From the NCBI GenBank assembly GCA_947631275.1, contig CANRKR010000013.1, positions 1 through 42,323 of the forward strand: a stretch of 42,323 nucleotides of DNA, in the 5' to 3' direction. Below the pieces are notes generated by a model. The model searched no databases and had not been told where the DNA came from. It saw only the letters and a list, made by a program, of their open reading frames with translations. Within the stretch, counting starts at the first letter, position 1. Each line of letters begins with the position of its first letter. This DNA is from an uncultured Akkermansia sp. (GTDB taxonomy: Bacteria > Verrucomicrobiota > Verrucomicrobiia > Verrucomicrobiales > Akkermansiaceae). The position numbers and the translations under genes were made by a program. This document shows positions 8,881 through 18,237 of the stretch, piece by piece.

Positions 8881-9870
8881 ATGGGGGAAATAAACACGTA
8901 TCGGGAAATTGCGACGAGGATAGCCGCGCTGAATGAGGTGGCCGTCATCTCGCACATGCGACCGGACGGGGATGCCGTCGGCAGCGCCCTGGGTCTCGGG
9001 CTGGCTCTGCAATCGCTCGGCAAGCGTGTGCACATGTGGATTGAGGATGGCGTGCCGGCGCGTTTTTCTTTTCTGGATGGCGCACAATATGTTGCCGATC
9101 CTCCCGCCTCGCTGCCGACCGGGGTGGACGGCGTCATTTGCGTGGATTGCGGGGAGCCAAGACGCCTGGGCGACGCCGGACGCCGTCTGGTTGAGTCCTC
9201 TCCCTTCACCATCAACATCGACCACCACGAAACGAACACCCTGTATGGCGACATGAATCTGGTGCAGGCCGGAGCGGCCGCATGCGCCTGCGTGGTCGTG
9301 CCCCTGCTGGATGAACTCGGGGCGCCGATCAGTCCGTCGGTGGCGTGCGCTCTCTACGTGGGGCTGAGCACGGACACCGGCTCTTTCCAATACGGCAGCA
9401 CCACGGCCCGGGATATGCGGCTCGGTGCACGACTCATCGAGTGCGGCGTGGACGTGGGAGATACGAACCGCAGGCTGTACCAGGAGCAACCTGTCGGCGC
9501 TTTTGCCGTGCAGCGCGAGGTCCTCAACAACATGGTCATCGAAGAAAACGGGCAGCTGGTGCACTATTCCCTGCCGGCAGGAAAATGCGCCGAGCTGGGT
9601 GTGGGGCGTGAGGAAACGAAGGACCTCGTGGACATCATCCGTGTGCTTCAGGGAGCGCGCGTGGCACTCATTTTTGAAGACCTGGAGAATGGACTCATCC
9701 GCATCTCCCTGCGCAGCAAGGACCCCGCCATCCATGTGAACGACATCGCCTCCCGGTTCGGCGGCGGCGGGCATGCCATGGCGGCCGGCATCCGCATGCG
9801 CGGGAGCCTGGGCGAGGTGCGATCCGCTGTGCTGGAGGCGATTCGCTCTGTTCTGGATTCTGCTGCATGA
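8881..9870 (+). CDS. nrnA: DHH/DHHA1 phosphoesterase, nanoRNase/pAp phosphatase type
   Basis: Degrades very short RNA oligonucleotides, and in many relatives 3'-phosphoadenosine 5'-phosphate, in the cytoplasm. The 329-residue product carries the metal-binding motifs HMRPDGDAVGS (25-35), VDC near 88-90 and IDHHETN (113-119), and ends with the DHHA1 motif GGGGHAMAAG (294-303). ATG 8881 is chosen because the promoter's -35 overlaps the earlier in-frame ATG at 8845. The transcript is then almost leaderless; GGAG lies only 2 nt from the ATG. It overlaps truB by 4 nt. The nrnA-truB-ribF order is common in bacteria, usually after infB-rbfA, which are absent here. Confidence 0.93.
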   Translation: MGEINTYREIATRIAALNEVAVISHMRPDGDAVGSALGLGLALQSLGKRVHMWIEDGVPARFSFLDGAQYVADPPASLPTGVDGVICVDCGEPRRLGDAGRRLVESSPFTINIDHHETNTLYGDMNLVQAGAAACACVVVPLLDELGAPISPSVACALYVGLSTDTGSFQYGSTTARDMRLGARLIECGVDVGDTNRRLYQEQPVGAFAVQREVLNNMVIEENGQLVHYSLPAGKCAELGVGREETKDLVDIIRVLQGARVALIFEDLENGLIRISLRSKDPAIHVNDIASRFGGGGHAMAAGIRMRGSLGEVRSAVLEAIRSVLDSAA

Positions 9871-10607
9871 ACGCGTTACGACATGAGGAGACGAGCGGCG
9901 TGCTGCCCATTGATAAGGATCCCGGCTTCACCTCGCATAACGCCGTGGCGCTCTGCCGCCGTGTTCTCACCACGCGCAAGGTGGGGCACTGCGGCACGCT
10001 GGACCCTATGGCCACGGGATTGCTGCTTGTCGTCGTGGGAAAAGCAACGCGGCTGCAAGATCGCCTGATGGGGGAGGACAAGGAGTACACGGCCACTCTG
10101 CAGCTGGGGGTGGAGACGAACAGCTATGATGCCGAAGGAAAGGTGGTGGCGCGACGGAGTATTGCGGGGCTTGGCGAGGCGGCGGTGAGGGATGCCTTCG
10201 CGCGTTTTTCCGGGGTTATCGAGCAGACGCCGCCCATGTACTCCGCTATCAAGATCAATGGTGTTCCCTGCTACAAACTTGCGCGGAAGGGGGTGGAGGT
10301 GGAACGAAAAACGCGGCAGGTGCACGTGATTTCCTGCGCCATCACCCGGCTTGATTTAACGAGTGGTGAGGTGGATTTTACTCTGCGCTGCAGCAAGGGG
10401 TTCTACGTGCGCAGCTTTGCGCACGACATCGGAGCGCTTCTCGGCTGCGGCGCCCACTTGACTGCCCTGCGCCGCACCCGCATCGGGGATTTCGACGTGG
10501 CGCAGGCCATTAGTGTGCCTGAACTCAAGGAGGCGCCGAGGGAGCAGGTTATTCGCCGTCTTATCCCCGTGGATCGCCTTTTCCCCACTCCCCCGGGTGA
10601 GTCATGA
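9867..10607 (+). CDS. truB: tRNA pseudouridine-55 synthase
   Basis: Isomerises U55 of the tRNA T-loop to pseudouridine. The 246-residue product has the catalytic motif GHCGTLDPMATGLL with the essential Asp46, then KEYTATLQLGVETNSYDAEG and the RSFAHDIGALLGCGAHLTALRRTRIG block typical of TruB. The extra C-terminal PUA domain seen in longer forms appears absent or very short. Its ATG overlaps the nrnA stop (ATGA), and its own stop overlaps the ribF start in the same way, so the three genes are probably translationally coupled. Confidence 0.95.
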   Translation: MNALRHEETSGVLPIDKDPGFTSHNAVALCRRVLTTRKVGHCGTLDPMATGLLLVVVGKATRLQDRLMGEDKEYTATLQLGVETNSYDAEGKVVARRSIAGLGEAAVRDAFARFSGVIEQTPPMYSAIKINGVPCYKLARKGVEVERKTRQVHVISCAITRLDLTSGEVDFTLRCSKGFYVRSFAHDIGALLGCGAHLTALRRTRIGDFDVAQAISVPELKEAPREQVIRRLIPVDRLFPTPPGES

Positions 10608-11533
10608 TCATCTGCCATACATTGGAGGAACTGCGCAGGATCCCGCAACCGGTCCACTGGGCCATGGGATGCTTCGACGGCGTGCATTGCGGGCACCAAT
10701 GCGTTATCCGCTCTGCGGATACGCCGGGAGCTTTGAGGGGTGTGCTGACATTTGAGCCGCACCCGCTGGCAGTGTTGAGCCCGGAGGCTTGTCCCGGACT
10801 TCTCACCCCACTTTTGCAGCAGAAGGCGGAGCTGCTGGAGGAACTGTGCGGGGTGGACGTGCTGCTGGTGCTGGAATTCAGTCCGACCCTGGCGGCGACG
10901 AGTCCGGCAGAGTTCCTCAATGGCATTGAGAGGGTCAGCCGCATCGCCGGCGTTTCCGTGGGCGAAAACTGGCATTTCGGTCGCGGTGGGGAAGGGGATG
11001 CTAATCTGCTGCGCGAGGAGGGAAAACGCCGCGGCTTCCGCGTCCGCGTCTTACCCTTGCAGGAAGAAGAGGGAGGCGCCGTGAGTTCTCGTCGTGTGCG
11101 CGCCGAGCTGACGGATGGAAACATCGCGCTCGCGGAGCGTCTGCTGGGGCATCCCTTTTCCGTCGCCGGAAGGGTAGAACACGGGCGGCACCTCGCCCGA
11201 CAGCTCGGATTCCCCACGGCTAATATTCCCATCTCCCCAGCCGCGGTTCTGCCGCCATACGGGGTCTACCGCGTTTCTTGCCGACTCCGCGGCAGGGTGT
11301 TGTCCGGCATAGCCAATCTGGGACTGCGTCCCACCGTCGCAGAGCAACGCAAATCCCCACGCATGGAAGTTCATTTTCCTGGATTGGAAGGTGACTTGTA
11401 CGGTCAATTCCTTACGGTGCTGGTTGGAGAATATCTGCGGGCGGAACGCCAGTTTTCCGACCTGGAGGCGTTGCGCGAGCAGATTGCGCGCGATGTGGCT
11501 TCCCTGCCACCCTGCCAGAATTGTACGGCATGA
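10604..11533 (+). CDS. ribF: Bifunctional riboflavin kinase / FAD synthetase
   Basis: Phosphorylates riboflavin to FMN and adenylates FMN to FAD in the cytoplasm. The 309-residue product has an N-terminal nucleotidyltransferase domain beginning AMGCFDGVHCGHQ (the GxFDGxHxGH motif) with FEPHPLAVLSPE. Its C-terminal flavokinase domain carries GRVEHGRHLARQLGFPTANI and YGVYRVSC, followed by GIANLGLRPTV and a LYGQFLTVLVGEYLRAERQF tail. Its start overlaps the truB stop by 4 nt, making it the last gene of the operon. Complex I and other flavoproteins in the window depend on its products. Confidence 0.95.
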   Translation: MIICHTLEELRRIPQPVHWAMGCFDGVHCGHQCVIRSADTPGALRGVLTFEPHPLAVLSPEACPGLLTPLLQQKAELLEELCGVDVLLVLEFSPTLAATSPAEFLNGIERVSRIAGVSVGENWHFGRGGEGDANLLREEGKRRGFRVRVLPLQEEEGGAVSSRRVRAELTDGNIALAERLLGHPFSVAGRVEHGRHLARQLGFPTANIPISPAAVLPPYGVYRVSCRLRGRVLSGIANLGLRPTVAEQRKSPRMEVHFPGLEGDLYGQFLTVLVGEYLRAERQFSDLEALREQIARDVASLPPCQNCTA

Positions 11534-11611
11534 GAGGTAAATATGTTTACAACTTATTGAATTCTCAATTTTTATGTTGTGATCTGCGTTTGGACGCTGC
11601 GATTTTCCGCG

Positions 11612-11649
11612 TCCGGAACTTTTGCTTCTGTTTCGGCGTCCGGATTTTT
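11612..11649 (+). terminator. Possible terminator after ribF
   Basis: Two TCCGGA hexamers (11612-11617 and 11639-11644), each self-complementary, can pair around a 21-nt loop and are followed by T5 (11645-11649). The stem is short, so this is tentative. The hexamers sit in a 9-bp direct repeat GCGTCCGGA. Confidence 0.3.
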
Positions 11650-11695
11650 GAGGGGAGGAAAGTGGAAATTACCGCGGCAGAGGACGTAAAACTGC

Positions 11696-11723
11696 TTTAC
11701 AAAAATGAAGAAGCTGATATACT
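11696..11723 (+). promoter_or_regulatory. Promoter of tkt, near-leaderless
   Basis: TTTACA (11696-11701), a 16-bp spacer and TATACT (11718-11723). Nine nt separate the -10 from ATG 11733, predicting a leader of about 3 nt. No Shine-Dalgarno sequence is visible. Confidence 0.6.
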
Positions 11724-11732
11724 CGCGCGTGC

Positions 11733-13754
11733 ATGAAGGCGGACATTTTACAACGGGCGGCTCAGGAGGCCAGGGGCCTCGCCATTGATGCGATTTTTGA
11801 CAAGGCCTCCGGGCACATGGGTTTGCCGATCGGCTGCGCTGAGATAGGCGCTGTGCTGTACGGCAAGATCCTGAGAGTGAATCCTTCTCAGCCCCGTTGG
11901 CTGAACCGCGATCGCTTCGTCCTTTCCGGCGGGCACGGCTCAATGTTTCTCTACGCCTGGCTGCATCTGAGTGGCTTTGAAGTGAGCATGGATGACCTTC
12001 GCGCTTTCAGGTCGAAGGGGGCGCACACGCCGGGACACCCCGAGTTTCGCTGCTGTCCGGGGGTGGAGTGCACGACGGGGCCTCTCGGTCAGGGGATTGC
12101 CAACGCGGTGGGCTTTGCTATTTCGGCGAAACACGCCGCCGCCTCTTACAACACTCCGGAATTCGAAATTTTCAACCAGACGATTTATTGCCTCGCCGGC
12201 GACGGCTGCATTCAGGAAGGAATCTCTCGCGAGGCGGCTGCCATTGCCGGCACTCTCAAATTGGACAACCTCGTGCTCATCTACGATGCAAACGGCATCA
12301 CTCTGGATGCTCCCGTTGAACGCACACAGGTGGACGACATTGCTGCCTGTTTTCGCGCGCAGGGGTGGGACGCTGTCAGTATTGACGGGCATGACCTGCG
12401 AGCTGTGGAGGATGCTCTGCGCGTGGCGAGGTTGGAGAGGAACGGGCGTCCCAAACTGATCATCGCCCATACCACGATTGCCAAGGGTGTGCCGGGCTTT
12501 GAAGGCACTACAAAGGGGCACGGCGAGGGAGGGGCAAAGGAGTGGGAGCAGGCGCATGCAAACTGGGGTCTGCCCGCCGGCGAGCGCTACTATGTTTCCC
12601 GCGAGGTGCGCGAGTACATGGCGGAGCTGAAGAAGCAGCGCGAGGAGGATTATGAGGAATGGGATGAGATATACCGGGCGTGGCGCAAGGCATACCCGGA
12701 GCTCGCAGAGCGGCTGGATGCCGGCATATTGCTGGCGGCGGAAGGTCTCTGCCCGGAGGAAGCGCAGAAGATGCTTCCGGAAAGTCTGGGCGATGAGCCG
12801 CAGGCCACGAGGGTTTCCTCTTCCACGGTGCAGAATGCTCTGGGAGCGCATTGTCCCGCGTTGCTTTCCACGAGTGCAGACCTCTTCTCCTCCAACAAGA
12901 ACTACCTGAAGGGCGCCGGAGACTTCTCCGCCGGGAATTATGCCGGACGTAATTTCTGGTTTGGCATCCGCGAGCACGCCATGGCTGCCATCTGCAACGG
13001 GATGGCCTACGACGGACTCTTTCGCGTTTCCGCCGGAACATTCTGTGTGTTTGTAGATTATATGCGGGCAGCTATCCGCGTGGCGGCTCTGGCGCATCTG
13101 CCGGTTACCTACGTGTTGACACATGATTCCGTAGCGGTTGGGGAGGATGGGCCTACCCACCAGCCGGTCGAGACGGTGAGCGGACTGCGTGTGATTCCGA
13201 ACCTCGATGTGGTGAGACCTGCCGATGCCGAAGAAACCGCCGGAGCGTGGCTGGGCGCCATGGAACGGAGGGATGGTCCCACAGCCCTCATCCTCACCCG
13301 GCAGAATGTTCCTTCTCTCACCTGCGTCAATCCTTTGCTGAGCGTGAAGCAGCGCAGGGAGGGAACTCTCCGCGGTGGTTACATTGCTCTGCGCGAGTCT
13401 GCGCCTCTGGAGCTCATCATTATCGCCACGGGGTCGGAGGTGGTTCTTGCCCTGGAGGCAGCTAAGACCCTCGGTTCGGGTGTGCGCGTCGTTTCAATGC
13501 CTTCCCTCCGGCGGTTTAATCACCAGTCTTCGGATTACCGGGAAGAGGTGCTTCCTGCTTCCTGCAAACGCCGACTGGCTGTCGAGGCCGGCAGGAGCGA
13601 CCTCTGGTACCGCTACGTCGGCCCACAGGGTGGGATTATCGGTATTGATGACTTCGGTTTTTCTGCCCCGGGCTCACAGGTGCTCCATGATCTCGGAATG
13701 AATGTGCCCAACATTGTGGAGCATGCCCGGGCGCTTCTTGATGAGTCTGTTTGA
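11733..13754 (+). CDS. tkt: Transketolase
   Basis: Thiamine-diphosphate enzyme that moves two-carbon ketol units between sugar phosphates in the non-oxidative pentose phosphate pathway. The 673-residue product is full length. Motifs include SGGHGSMFLYAWLHLSG, HTPGHPEF and TTGPLGQGIANAVG, and the thiamine-diphosphate and metal motif GDGCIQEGISREA. The pyrimidine domain has FGIREHAMAAICNGMA with the conserved Glu, then THDSVAVGEDGPTHQPVE. The first helix lacks the common longer N-terminus. The mRNA is predicted to start about 3 nt before the ATG. The stop lies 59 nt before the preferred ftsK start, so read-through into ftsK is likely. Confidence 0.96.
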   Translation: MKADILQRAAQEARGLAIDAIFDKASGHMGLPIGCAEIGAVLYGKILRVNPSQPRWLNRDRFVLSGGHGSMFLYAWLHLSGFEVSMDDLRAFRSKGAHTPGHPEFRCCPGVECTTGPLGQGIANAVGFAISAKHAAASYNTPEFEIFNQTIYCLAGDGCIQEGISREAAAIAGTLKLDNLVLIYDANGITLDAPVERTQVDDIAACFRAQGWDAVSIDGHDLRAVEDALRVARLERNGRPKLIIAHTTIAKGVPGFEGTTKGHGEGGAKEWEQAHANWGLPAGERYYVSREVREYMAELKKQREEDYEEWDEIYRAWRKAYPELAERLDAGILLAAEGLCPEEAQKMLPESLGDEPQATRVSSSTVQNALGAHCPALLSTSADLFSSNKNYLKGAGDFSAGNYAGRNFWFGIREHAMAAICNGMAYDGLFRVSAGTFCVFVDYMRAAIRVAALAHLPVTYVLTHDSVAVGEDGPTHQPVETVSGLRVIPNLDVVRPADAEETAGAWLGAMERRDGPTALILTRQNVPSLTCVNPLLSVKQRREGTLRGGYIALRESAPLELIIIATGSEVVLALEAAKTLGSGVRVVSMPSLRRFNHQSSDYREEVLPASCKRRLAVEAGRSDLWYRYVGPQGGIIGIDDFGFSAPGSQVLHDLGMNVPNIVEHARALLDESV

Positions 13755-13813
13755 GTGTCTGCATCTTGCGGCGTAAGTTCGCCTTTTATTCACCACGTGT
13801 AGGTGGCACCGGA

Positions 13814-16546
13814 ATGATTGATCGGACGACCAGCTTCGACGCGGAAGGCTTCATCGGGAGTTCCCAACGAGGAATTCTGTTCCGTCGGAGAATCATCGGA
13901 GCATGCGTGGTTGTAGTGAGTATATTATTGCTGCTTAGTTTATTCAGTTATCGAGTGGATGAGATGAGGTGGAGAATGCTGAACCCTGTGGATCACGAGG
14001 CGGCGTCTGCACGCCCGTGTACGAACTGGCTCGGCGTGGCGGGTCTGTATACCGCTGGCGTTTTTTACTGGCTTCTGGGCGGCTCGGCGGTGTACGGGGC
14101 CGTGCTCCTGCAAGCGCCGGCGTGGGGGATGCTGCTGTGGCCTGAGAGCCGACGCATCGGGCAGTGGCTCGGATGGACCGTGATGCTGTTGAGTTCCTGC
14201 GCGATTTTGTCAGTGCAGCCGTGGGTGCTGGTGGAATGGGCTGATCATCTGCATCTCACGACGCCCGGCGGGAAATTGGGGTATTTGGATGGAACGCACT
14301 GCGTGGGGGCTTTATTTGGTCGTACATGGGCTCTCATCTTTCTCCTCCTGCTTCACGGTATCGCGCTGATTTATTACTCCTGCATCACTCCAAAATTGCT
14401 TTATCGCACAGAAAAGAAGGATATTACGCGTGTGTGGGAGCGGTGGCGTGAACATCGCCGCGCCGGGAAGCTGCAGGAAGCCGCGTCGGAGCGATCCTGG
14501 CGCCAAATTTCCGAATCTTCCGGCACGTCGTCTCCCGGCGACGAGCGTGGAGGGGCGATCAGGGAGAAAAAGCCGGATTCTTCATCTTTTGTACATCCTG
14601 TTACTGAAGAGTTGCCATTGGATGATGAAGAACGAAAAGAAGAAAATTCTTCCGCTGCATCGTCGTCCGGGCGGAGCGGTCTTCCTCGCAAAGCTGTTCC
14701 GAGGAAAATACCTGGAGGTAACCTTCTGGATTTAATGGAATCTATTGAGGATGAAATTGAACGAGAAAGCTTATCTGCGGAAGATGATGAGGAGGGGCCA
14801 CCGATCAACCCGTATACTGAGCGGGCGATTGTCCAGCATTTTGGGATGAAGAAGCCGGAAACAAGAACTCCGGCGCTGGCGCCGCCCCGTCCTTCTCCTG
14901 CGCAGCGGCGGAAAATAACGCGAACAACGACGAAGCAAAAAAATGATTATCCTCTGCCTCCGTACGAGTTGCTAAAATATGAACCGGTGCCGGATGAGGT
15001 GCGTTTGCAGGCGCGCGGCGAGATGCTGCGTACGCAGGCCGAGATTGCGGATACCTTGGAGTCTTTCCATATCAGTGTGGAACCCGGGGACATCACCCGC
15101 GGTCCCAGTGTCACGCGCTACGAGTTCTCCGTACCGAGAGGGCAGTCGGTCAAAGCTGTGGCAAACAAAAAGGCTGAGATCATGATTTCAACAAGCAGTC
15201 CATCGGTGAATATTCTTGCCCCCATTCCGGGGAAATCCACCGTGGGGGTGGAGCTGGAAAACGGCGTGAAGGAACCGGTGTTCTTGCGAGAGCTGCTCCA
15301 GTCCCCGGAGTTCAATAACCCCAAATTACGTATACCAGTTGCGCTCGGGAAGGATGTGTACGGCAACCCGGTGATTGGGGATCTGGCGGCGATGCCGCAC
15401 GTGCTGGTAGGCGGTTCGACTGGGTCAGGCAAATCTGTGTGCATCAACAGCATGCTTATTTCCTTCCTGTATAAATTCCGTCCGGATGAACTCAAACTCA
15501 TCCTCGTGGACCCCAAGGTGGTGGAGATGCAGCCTTACAAGAAGCTGCCGCATCTTGCGGTGCCGGTGGTGACGGATCCGAATCGCGTGATTGGAGCTTT
15601 GCGCTGGGCGGTTAATGAGATGGAGCACCGCTACAGACTCTTCAGCAAGGTGGGTGTTCGTAATCTGGAAGATTTTAACAATTTGCCCCCGGAAGAACGA
15701 GAAGCCCTGGAAAGGGAGGAGCGCGAGGCGACCGAACAATCGACTGAACGAGATAGTGAGGTGGTGGATGCCATTGTGCGGGATGTCGAAAGTTCTCGCG
15801 GCTGCGATATTCCTGATGAGGACGAGGGCGAGGAGGACCAGCAGGAACTGGATTTCTACAACGATGGCAGGATACCGGTCCATCTGCCTTACATTGTGAT
15901 CGTGGTGGATGAGCTGGCGGATCTCATGATGCAGGTGAAAGAAGACTTGGAAAACTATATCGGACGGCTTACGCAGAAGGCGCGCGCTGCTGGAATCCAC
16001 CTCATTGTTGCGACACAATCGCCAAGAGCTCAGGTTGTGACGGGGATCATCAAGACTAATCTGCCAAGCCGCGTTGCGTTGAAAGTGTCCAGTGCTATTG
16101 ACAGCCGGGTGATTCTTGATGAAACCGGGGCAGAGAATCTGCTCGGGCGTGGAGATTTGCTCTTTTTGCCGCCGGGCGGACCCAGCAAGATGACGCGTGC
16201 GCAGGGCGCTTTCGTGTCGGATGCCGAGATCGCTTCCATCATCAAATTCTGCGCATCGCATGCGGAGCAGAGCTTCGTGCAAAGCGCAGCGGCAGCACTC
16301 AGCGAACCTGTCGAGACAAATGCCCCCTCTGGCGGCTCCTCCCGCGGCGGCGATTCCGACGAGGAACTCTACAACCGCTGCGTGAGCATGGTGATTACCG
16401 AACGCAAGGCCAGTACCTCACTCTTGCAGCGGCGCTTCCGCATCGGTTACGGACGCGCAGCGAAAATCATGGACATGATGGAGGAACGCGGCGTCATTTC
16501 TGCGCCGCAGGGTGCAGCACGTGCGCGGGAGGTATTGATTTCTTGA
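13814..16546 (+). CDS. ftsK: DNA translocase FtsK/SpoIIIE
   Basis: Septum-anchored double-stranded DNA pump that moves chromosome ends during division and activates dimer resolution. The 910-residue product has about four N-terminal membrane segments (first near residues 26-48), a charged linker, and an FtsK beta domain. The RecA-like motor has Walker A GGSTGSGKS at about 532-540 and Walker B IVIVVDELADLMM near 700. The C-terminal gamma DNA-binding domain begins DEELYNRCVSMVITERKAS and ends in a winged helix. An acidic insertion of about 60 residues lies at roughly 624-686, before Walker B. The frame is open with TTG at 13751 overlapping the tkt stop, but ATG 13814 has AGGTGG 7 nt upstream and is preferred. 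Confidence 0.93.
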   Translation: MIDRTTSFDAEGFIGSSQRGILFRRRIIGACVVVVSILLLLSLFSYRVDEMRWRMLNPVDHEAASARPCTNWLGVAGLYTAGVFYWLLGGSAVYGAVLLQAPAWGMLLWPESRRIGQWLGWTVMLLSSCAILSVQPWVLVEWADHLHLTTPGGKLGYLDGTHCVGALFGRTWALIFLLLLHGIALIYYSCITPKLLYRTEKKDITRVWERWREHRRAGKLQEAASERSWRQISESSGTSSPGDERGGAIREKKPDSSSFVHPVTEELPLDDEERKEENSSAASSSGRSGLPRKAVPRKIPGGNLLDLMESIEDEIERESLSAEDDEEGPPINPYTERAIVQHFGMKKPETRTPALAPPRPSPAQRRKITRTTTKQKNDYPLPPYELLKYEPVPDEVRLQARGEMLRTQAEIADTLESFHISVEPGDITRGPSVTRYEFSVPRGQSVKAVANKKAEIMISTSSPSVNILAPIPGKSTVGVELENGVKEPVFLRELLQSPEFNNPKLRIPVALGKDVYGNPVIGDLAAMPHVLVGGSTGSGKSVCINSMLISFLYKFRPDELKLILVDPKVVEMQPYKKLPHLAVPVVTDPNRVIGALRWAVNEMEHRYRLFSKVGVRNLEDFNNLPPEEREALEREEREATEQSTERDSEVVDAIVRDVESSRGCDIPDEDEGEEDQQELDFYNDGRIPVHLPYIVIVVDELADLMMQVKEDLENYIGRLTQKARAAGIHLIVATQSPRAQVVTGIIKTNLPSRVALKVSSAIDSRVILDETGAENLLGRGDLLFLPPGGPSKMTRAQGAFVSDAEIASIIKFCASHAEQSFVQSAAAALSEPVETNAPSGGSSRGGDSDEELYNRCVSMVITERKASTSLLQRRFRIGYGRAAKIMDMMEERGVISAPQGAARAREVLIS

Positions 16547-16593
16547 TATGAAAAGTGGAGCCTTTCCCGCGTGACCTCGCTTCGTCTTTTGGC

Positions 16594-16622
16594 TTGACAA
16601 GGCGGAAAGGGCTTCCTATAAT
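16594..16622 (+). promoter_or_regulatory. Perfect consensus promoter for the 7TM-HD gene
   Basis: TTGACA (16594-16599), 17-bp spacer, TATAAT (16617-16622): all 12 consensus bases match. Transcription should begin near 16629, giving an 18-19 nt leader to ATG 16648. The open frame extends upstream to 16555, but that part lies before the promoter and is not used by this transcript. Confidence 0.85.
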
Positions 16623-16647
16623 GCGACCCTCACCCACTCAAAGAATC

Positions 16648-18237
16648 ATGGCTAAGATGATTTTAGCGATGCTGCGGATGCGGAGGGGAGAGAAGATAGC
16701 GCCGATACTCAGTGTGCGGCAGAGGATGCTGTTGGTGGCGGTGCTTGGAGTGTCGCTGTTGTGCTATCTTGTGGTCGGACCGGGGCAGAGTATCGGGGAA
16801 GCGGCATACCGCATGACGTGGCTGGTGTTGAGCGGCGTTGCTCTTACAATTTTTTATTCCGTGGATCATACGCGGCAGGAGCTCAATATGGGGCGTTCGG
16901 TGTTGGTGATGACCCTTATTTGCGCGCAGATTGGACTCATTCATGCCTTCAACAATATCCGCGAAATGCTTCCCTGGCAGGTGACTTACGGGCAGATGTT
17001 GCTGGCGTTGCCGTATGCGCTGGCGCCGGGCATTACCTCGGCGATGTTGGGGCGGCGTCTCGGTGTGTTCACTGCGCTGTGCACCTCTTTGTTCGGATTG
17101 GCGCTTATGCCCCCGGATTGTCCGCGCGTGATTATGCAGGATTTCTTTGTGATCAGCTTGTTGGCCGGGCTGATTTCTGCTTTGCTTTGCAGCCGGGTGC
17201 ACAAGAGGGAGCACATCCTCTACGCCGGCTTTGCCACCGGGGCGGTGATTCTCGTTTCCACCATTGCCCTGGGATGCTTCCAGGACAATGGATTGGCTAC
17301 TTTACGCGACGGATTTGACCCCACGAGTTTCCTTTTGGAGACTCTCGTGGCTTTCGGCGTAAGTTTTCTCGTGAGCGTTTTTATCGGTGGATTCATGCCT
17401 CTTCTGGAAAGTCTTTTCAACATATCGACGCATATCACTTGGTTGGAGTGGGCAGACATGAACCATCCGGTGCTCAAAAAGCTGCAGATGACAGCCCCCG
17501 GGACATTTCACCACAGCTTGTATGTGCAACGGCTGGCGGAAGCGGCGGCGGAGGCTATAGGAGCGGATGTGACGCGCGCCGGTGTGTGCGGCCTTTATCA
17601 CGATATTGGTAAGTTGAAAAATCCTCAGTATTTCACCGAGAACATCGGCAACCAGGCCATCTCTCCTCACAATGAGCTGACCCCGGAGGTGAGCGCCCGT
17701 ATCATCATCCAGCATGTGCAGGATGGCGTGGACCTCGCGCGCGAGTACAAGCTCAATTCCCGTATCATCGCCGCCATTCGCGAGCACCATGGTACGCTGA
17801 GCACCTACTTTTTCTATCGTAAGGCAATGGATCGCTACAAAGAGGAAAAGGCCAAGTTTGATGCGGGGTCGATTGACACCTGCCCGGAGGAAGTCGACAA
17901 GGCCGTCTTCTCGTACAAGGGACCGATTCCTCAGACTCGGGAGTCGGGAATCGTAAGCATGGCGGACGCGGTGGAAAGCGCCGCTCGATCGCTGACAAAT
18001 CCCACGGAGCAGGACATCCGCGAATTGGTGGAAAAGATCTTCCGCGATCGCATCCTCGATGGGCATCTGCAGGATTGTCAGATTACACTGGGCGACATTG
18101 AAAAGATGAAGGAATCTTTTCTTACCACGCTGCGTACGATGAATCATAACCGCATCGCCTATCCCAAACCGGAGTCTGAAGCGGTTTCCCAAGAGGCGGC
18201 ATCCTCCGCTTCCGGAGGCACTCCGGCTGCGTCATGA
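16648..18237 (+). CDS. 7TM-HD phosphohydrolase (PgpH-like, without extracellular domain)
   Basis: Probable membrane cyclic-nucleotide phosphodiesterase. The 529-residue product has seven or eight membrane segments between about 27 and 250, then a cytoplasmic HD domain with TFHHSLYVQRLAE at 286-298, YHDIGK at 317-322 and a later REHHGT. This is the arrangement of PgpH, which degrades c-di-AMP in Firmicutes. The large N-terminal extracytoplasmic 7TMR-HDED domain of PgpH is missing, so it probably responds to a different input. ATG 16648 follows a perfect promoter. The last codon overlaps the next gene (ATGA), linking it to a BASS-type transporter. Activity on c-di-AMP is inferred from family only. 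Confidence 0.85.
   Translation: MAKMILAMLRMRRGEKIAPILSVRQRMLLVAVLGVSLLCYLVVGPGQSIGEAAYRMTWLVLSGVALTIFYSVDHTRQELNMGRSVLVMTLICAQIGLIHAFNNIREMLPWQVTYGQMLLALPYALAPGITSAMLGRRLGVFTALCTSLFGLALMPPDCPRVIMQDFFVISLLAGLISALLCSRVHKREHILYAGFATGAVILVSTIALGCFQDNGLATLRDGFDPTSFLLETLVAFGVSFLVSVFIGGFMPLLESLFNISTHITWLEWADMNHPVLKKLQMTAPGTFHHSLYVQRLAEAAAEAIGADVTRAGVCGLYHDIGKLKNPQYFTENIGNQAISPHNELTPEVSARIIIQHVQDGVDLAREYKLNSRIIAAIREHHGTLSTYFFYRKAMDRYKEEKAKFDAGSIDTCPEEVDKAVFSYKGPIPQTRESGIVSMADAVESAARSLTNPTEQDIRELVEKIFRDRILDGHLQDCQITLGDIEKMKESFLTTLRTMNHNRIAYPKPESEAVSQEAASSASGGTPAAS

Noticed and set aside
8794..9774. 326-codon minus-strand frame opposite nrnA
   Set aside because: Antisense shadow of nrnA, and it would read across the consensus nrnA promoter.
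13768..13790. Short GGCG/CGCC hairpin followed by TTTTATT after tkt, as a terminator
   Set aside because: The stem is only 4 bp and would lie before ftsK in a likely operon.
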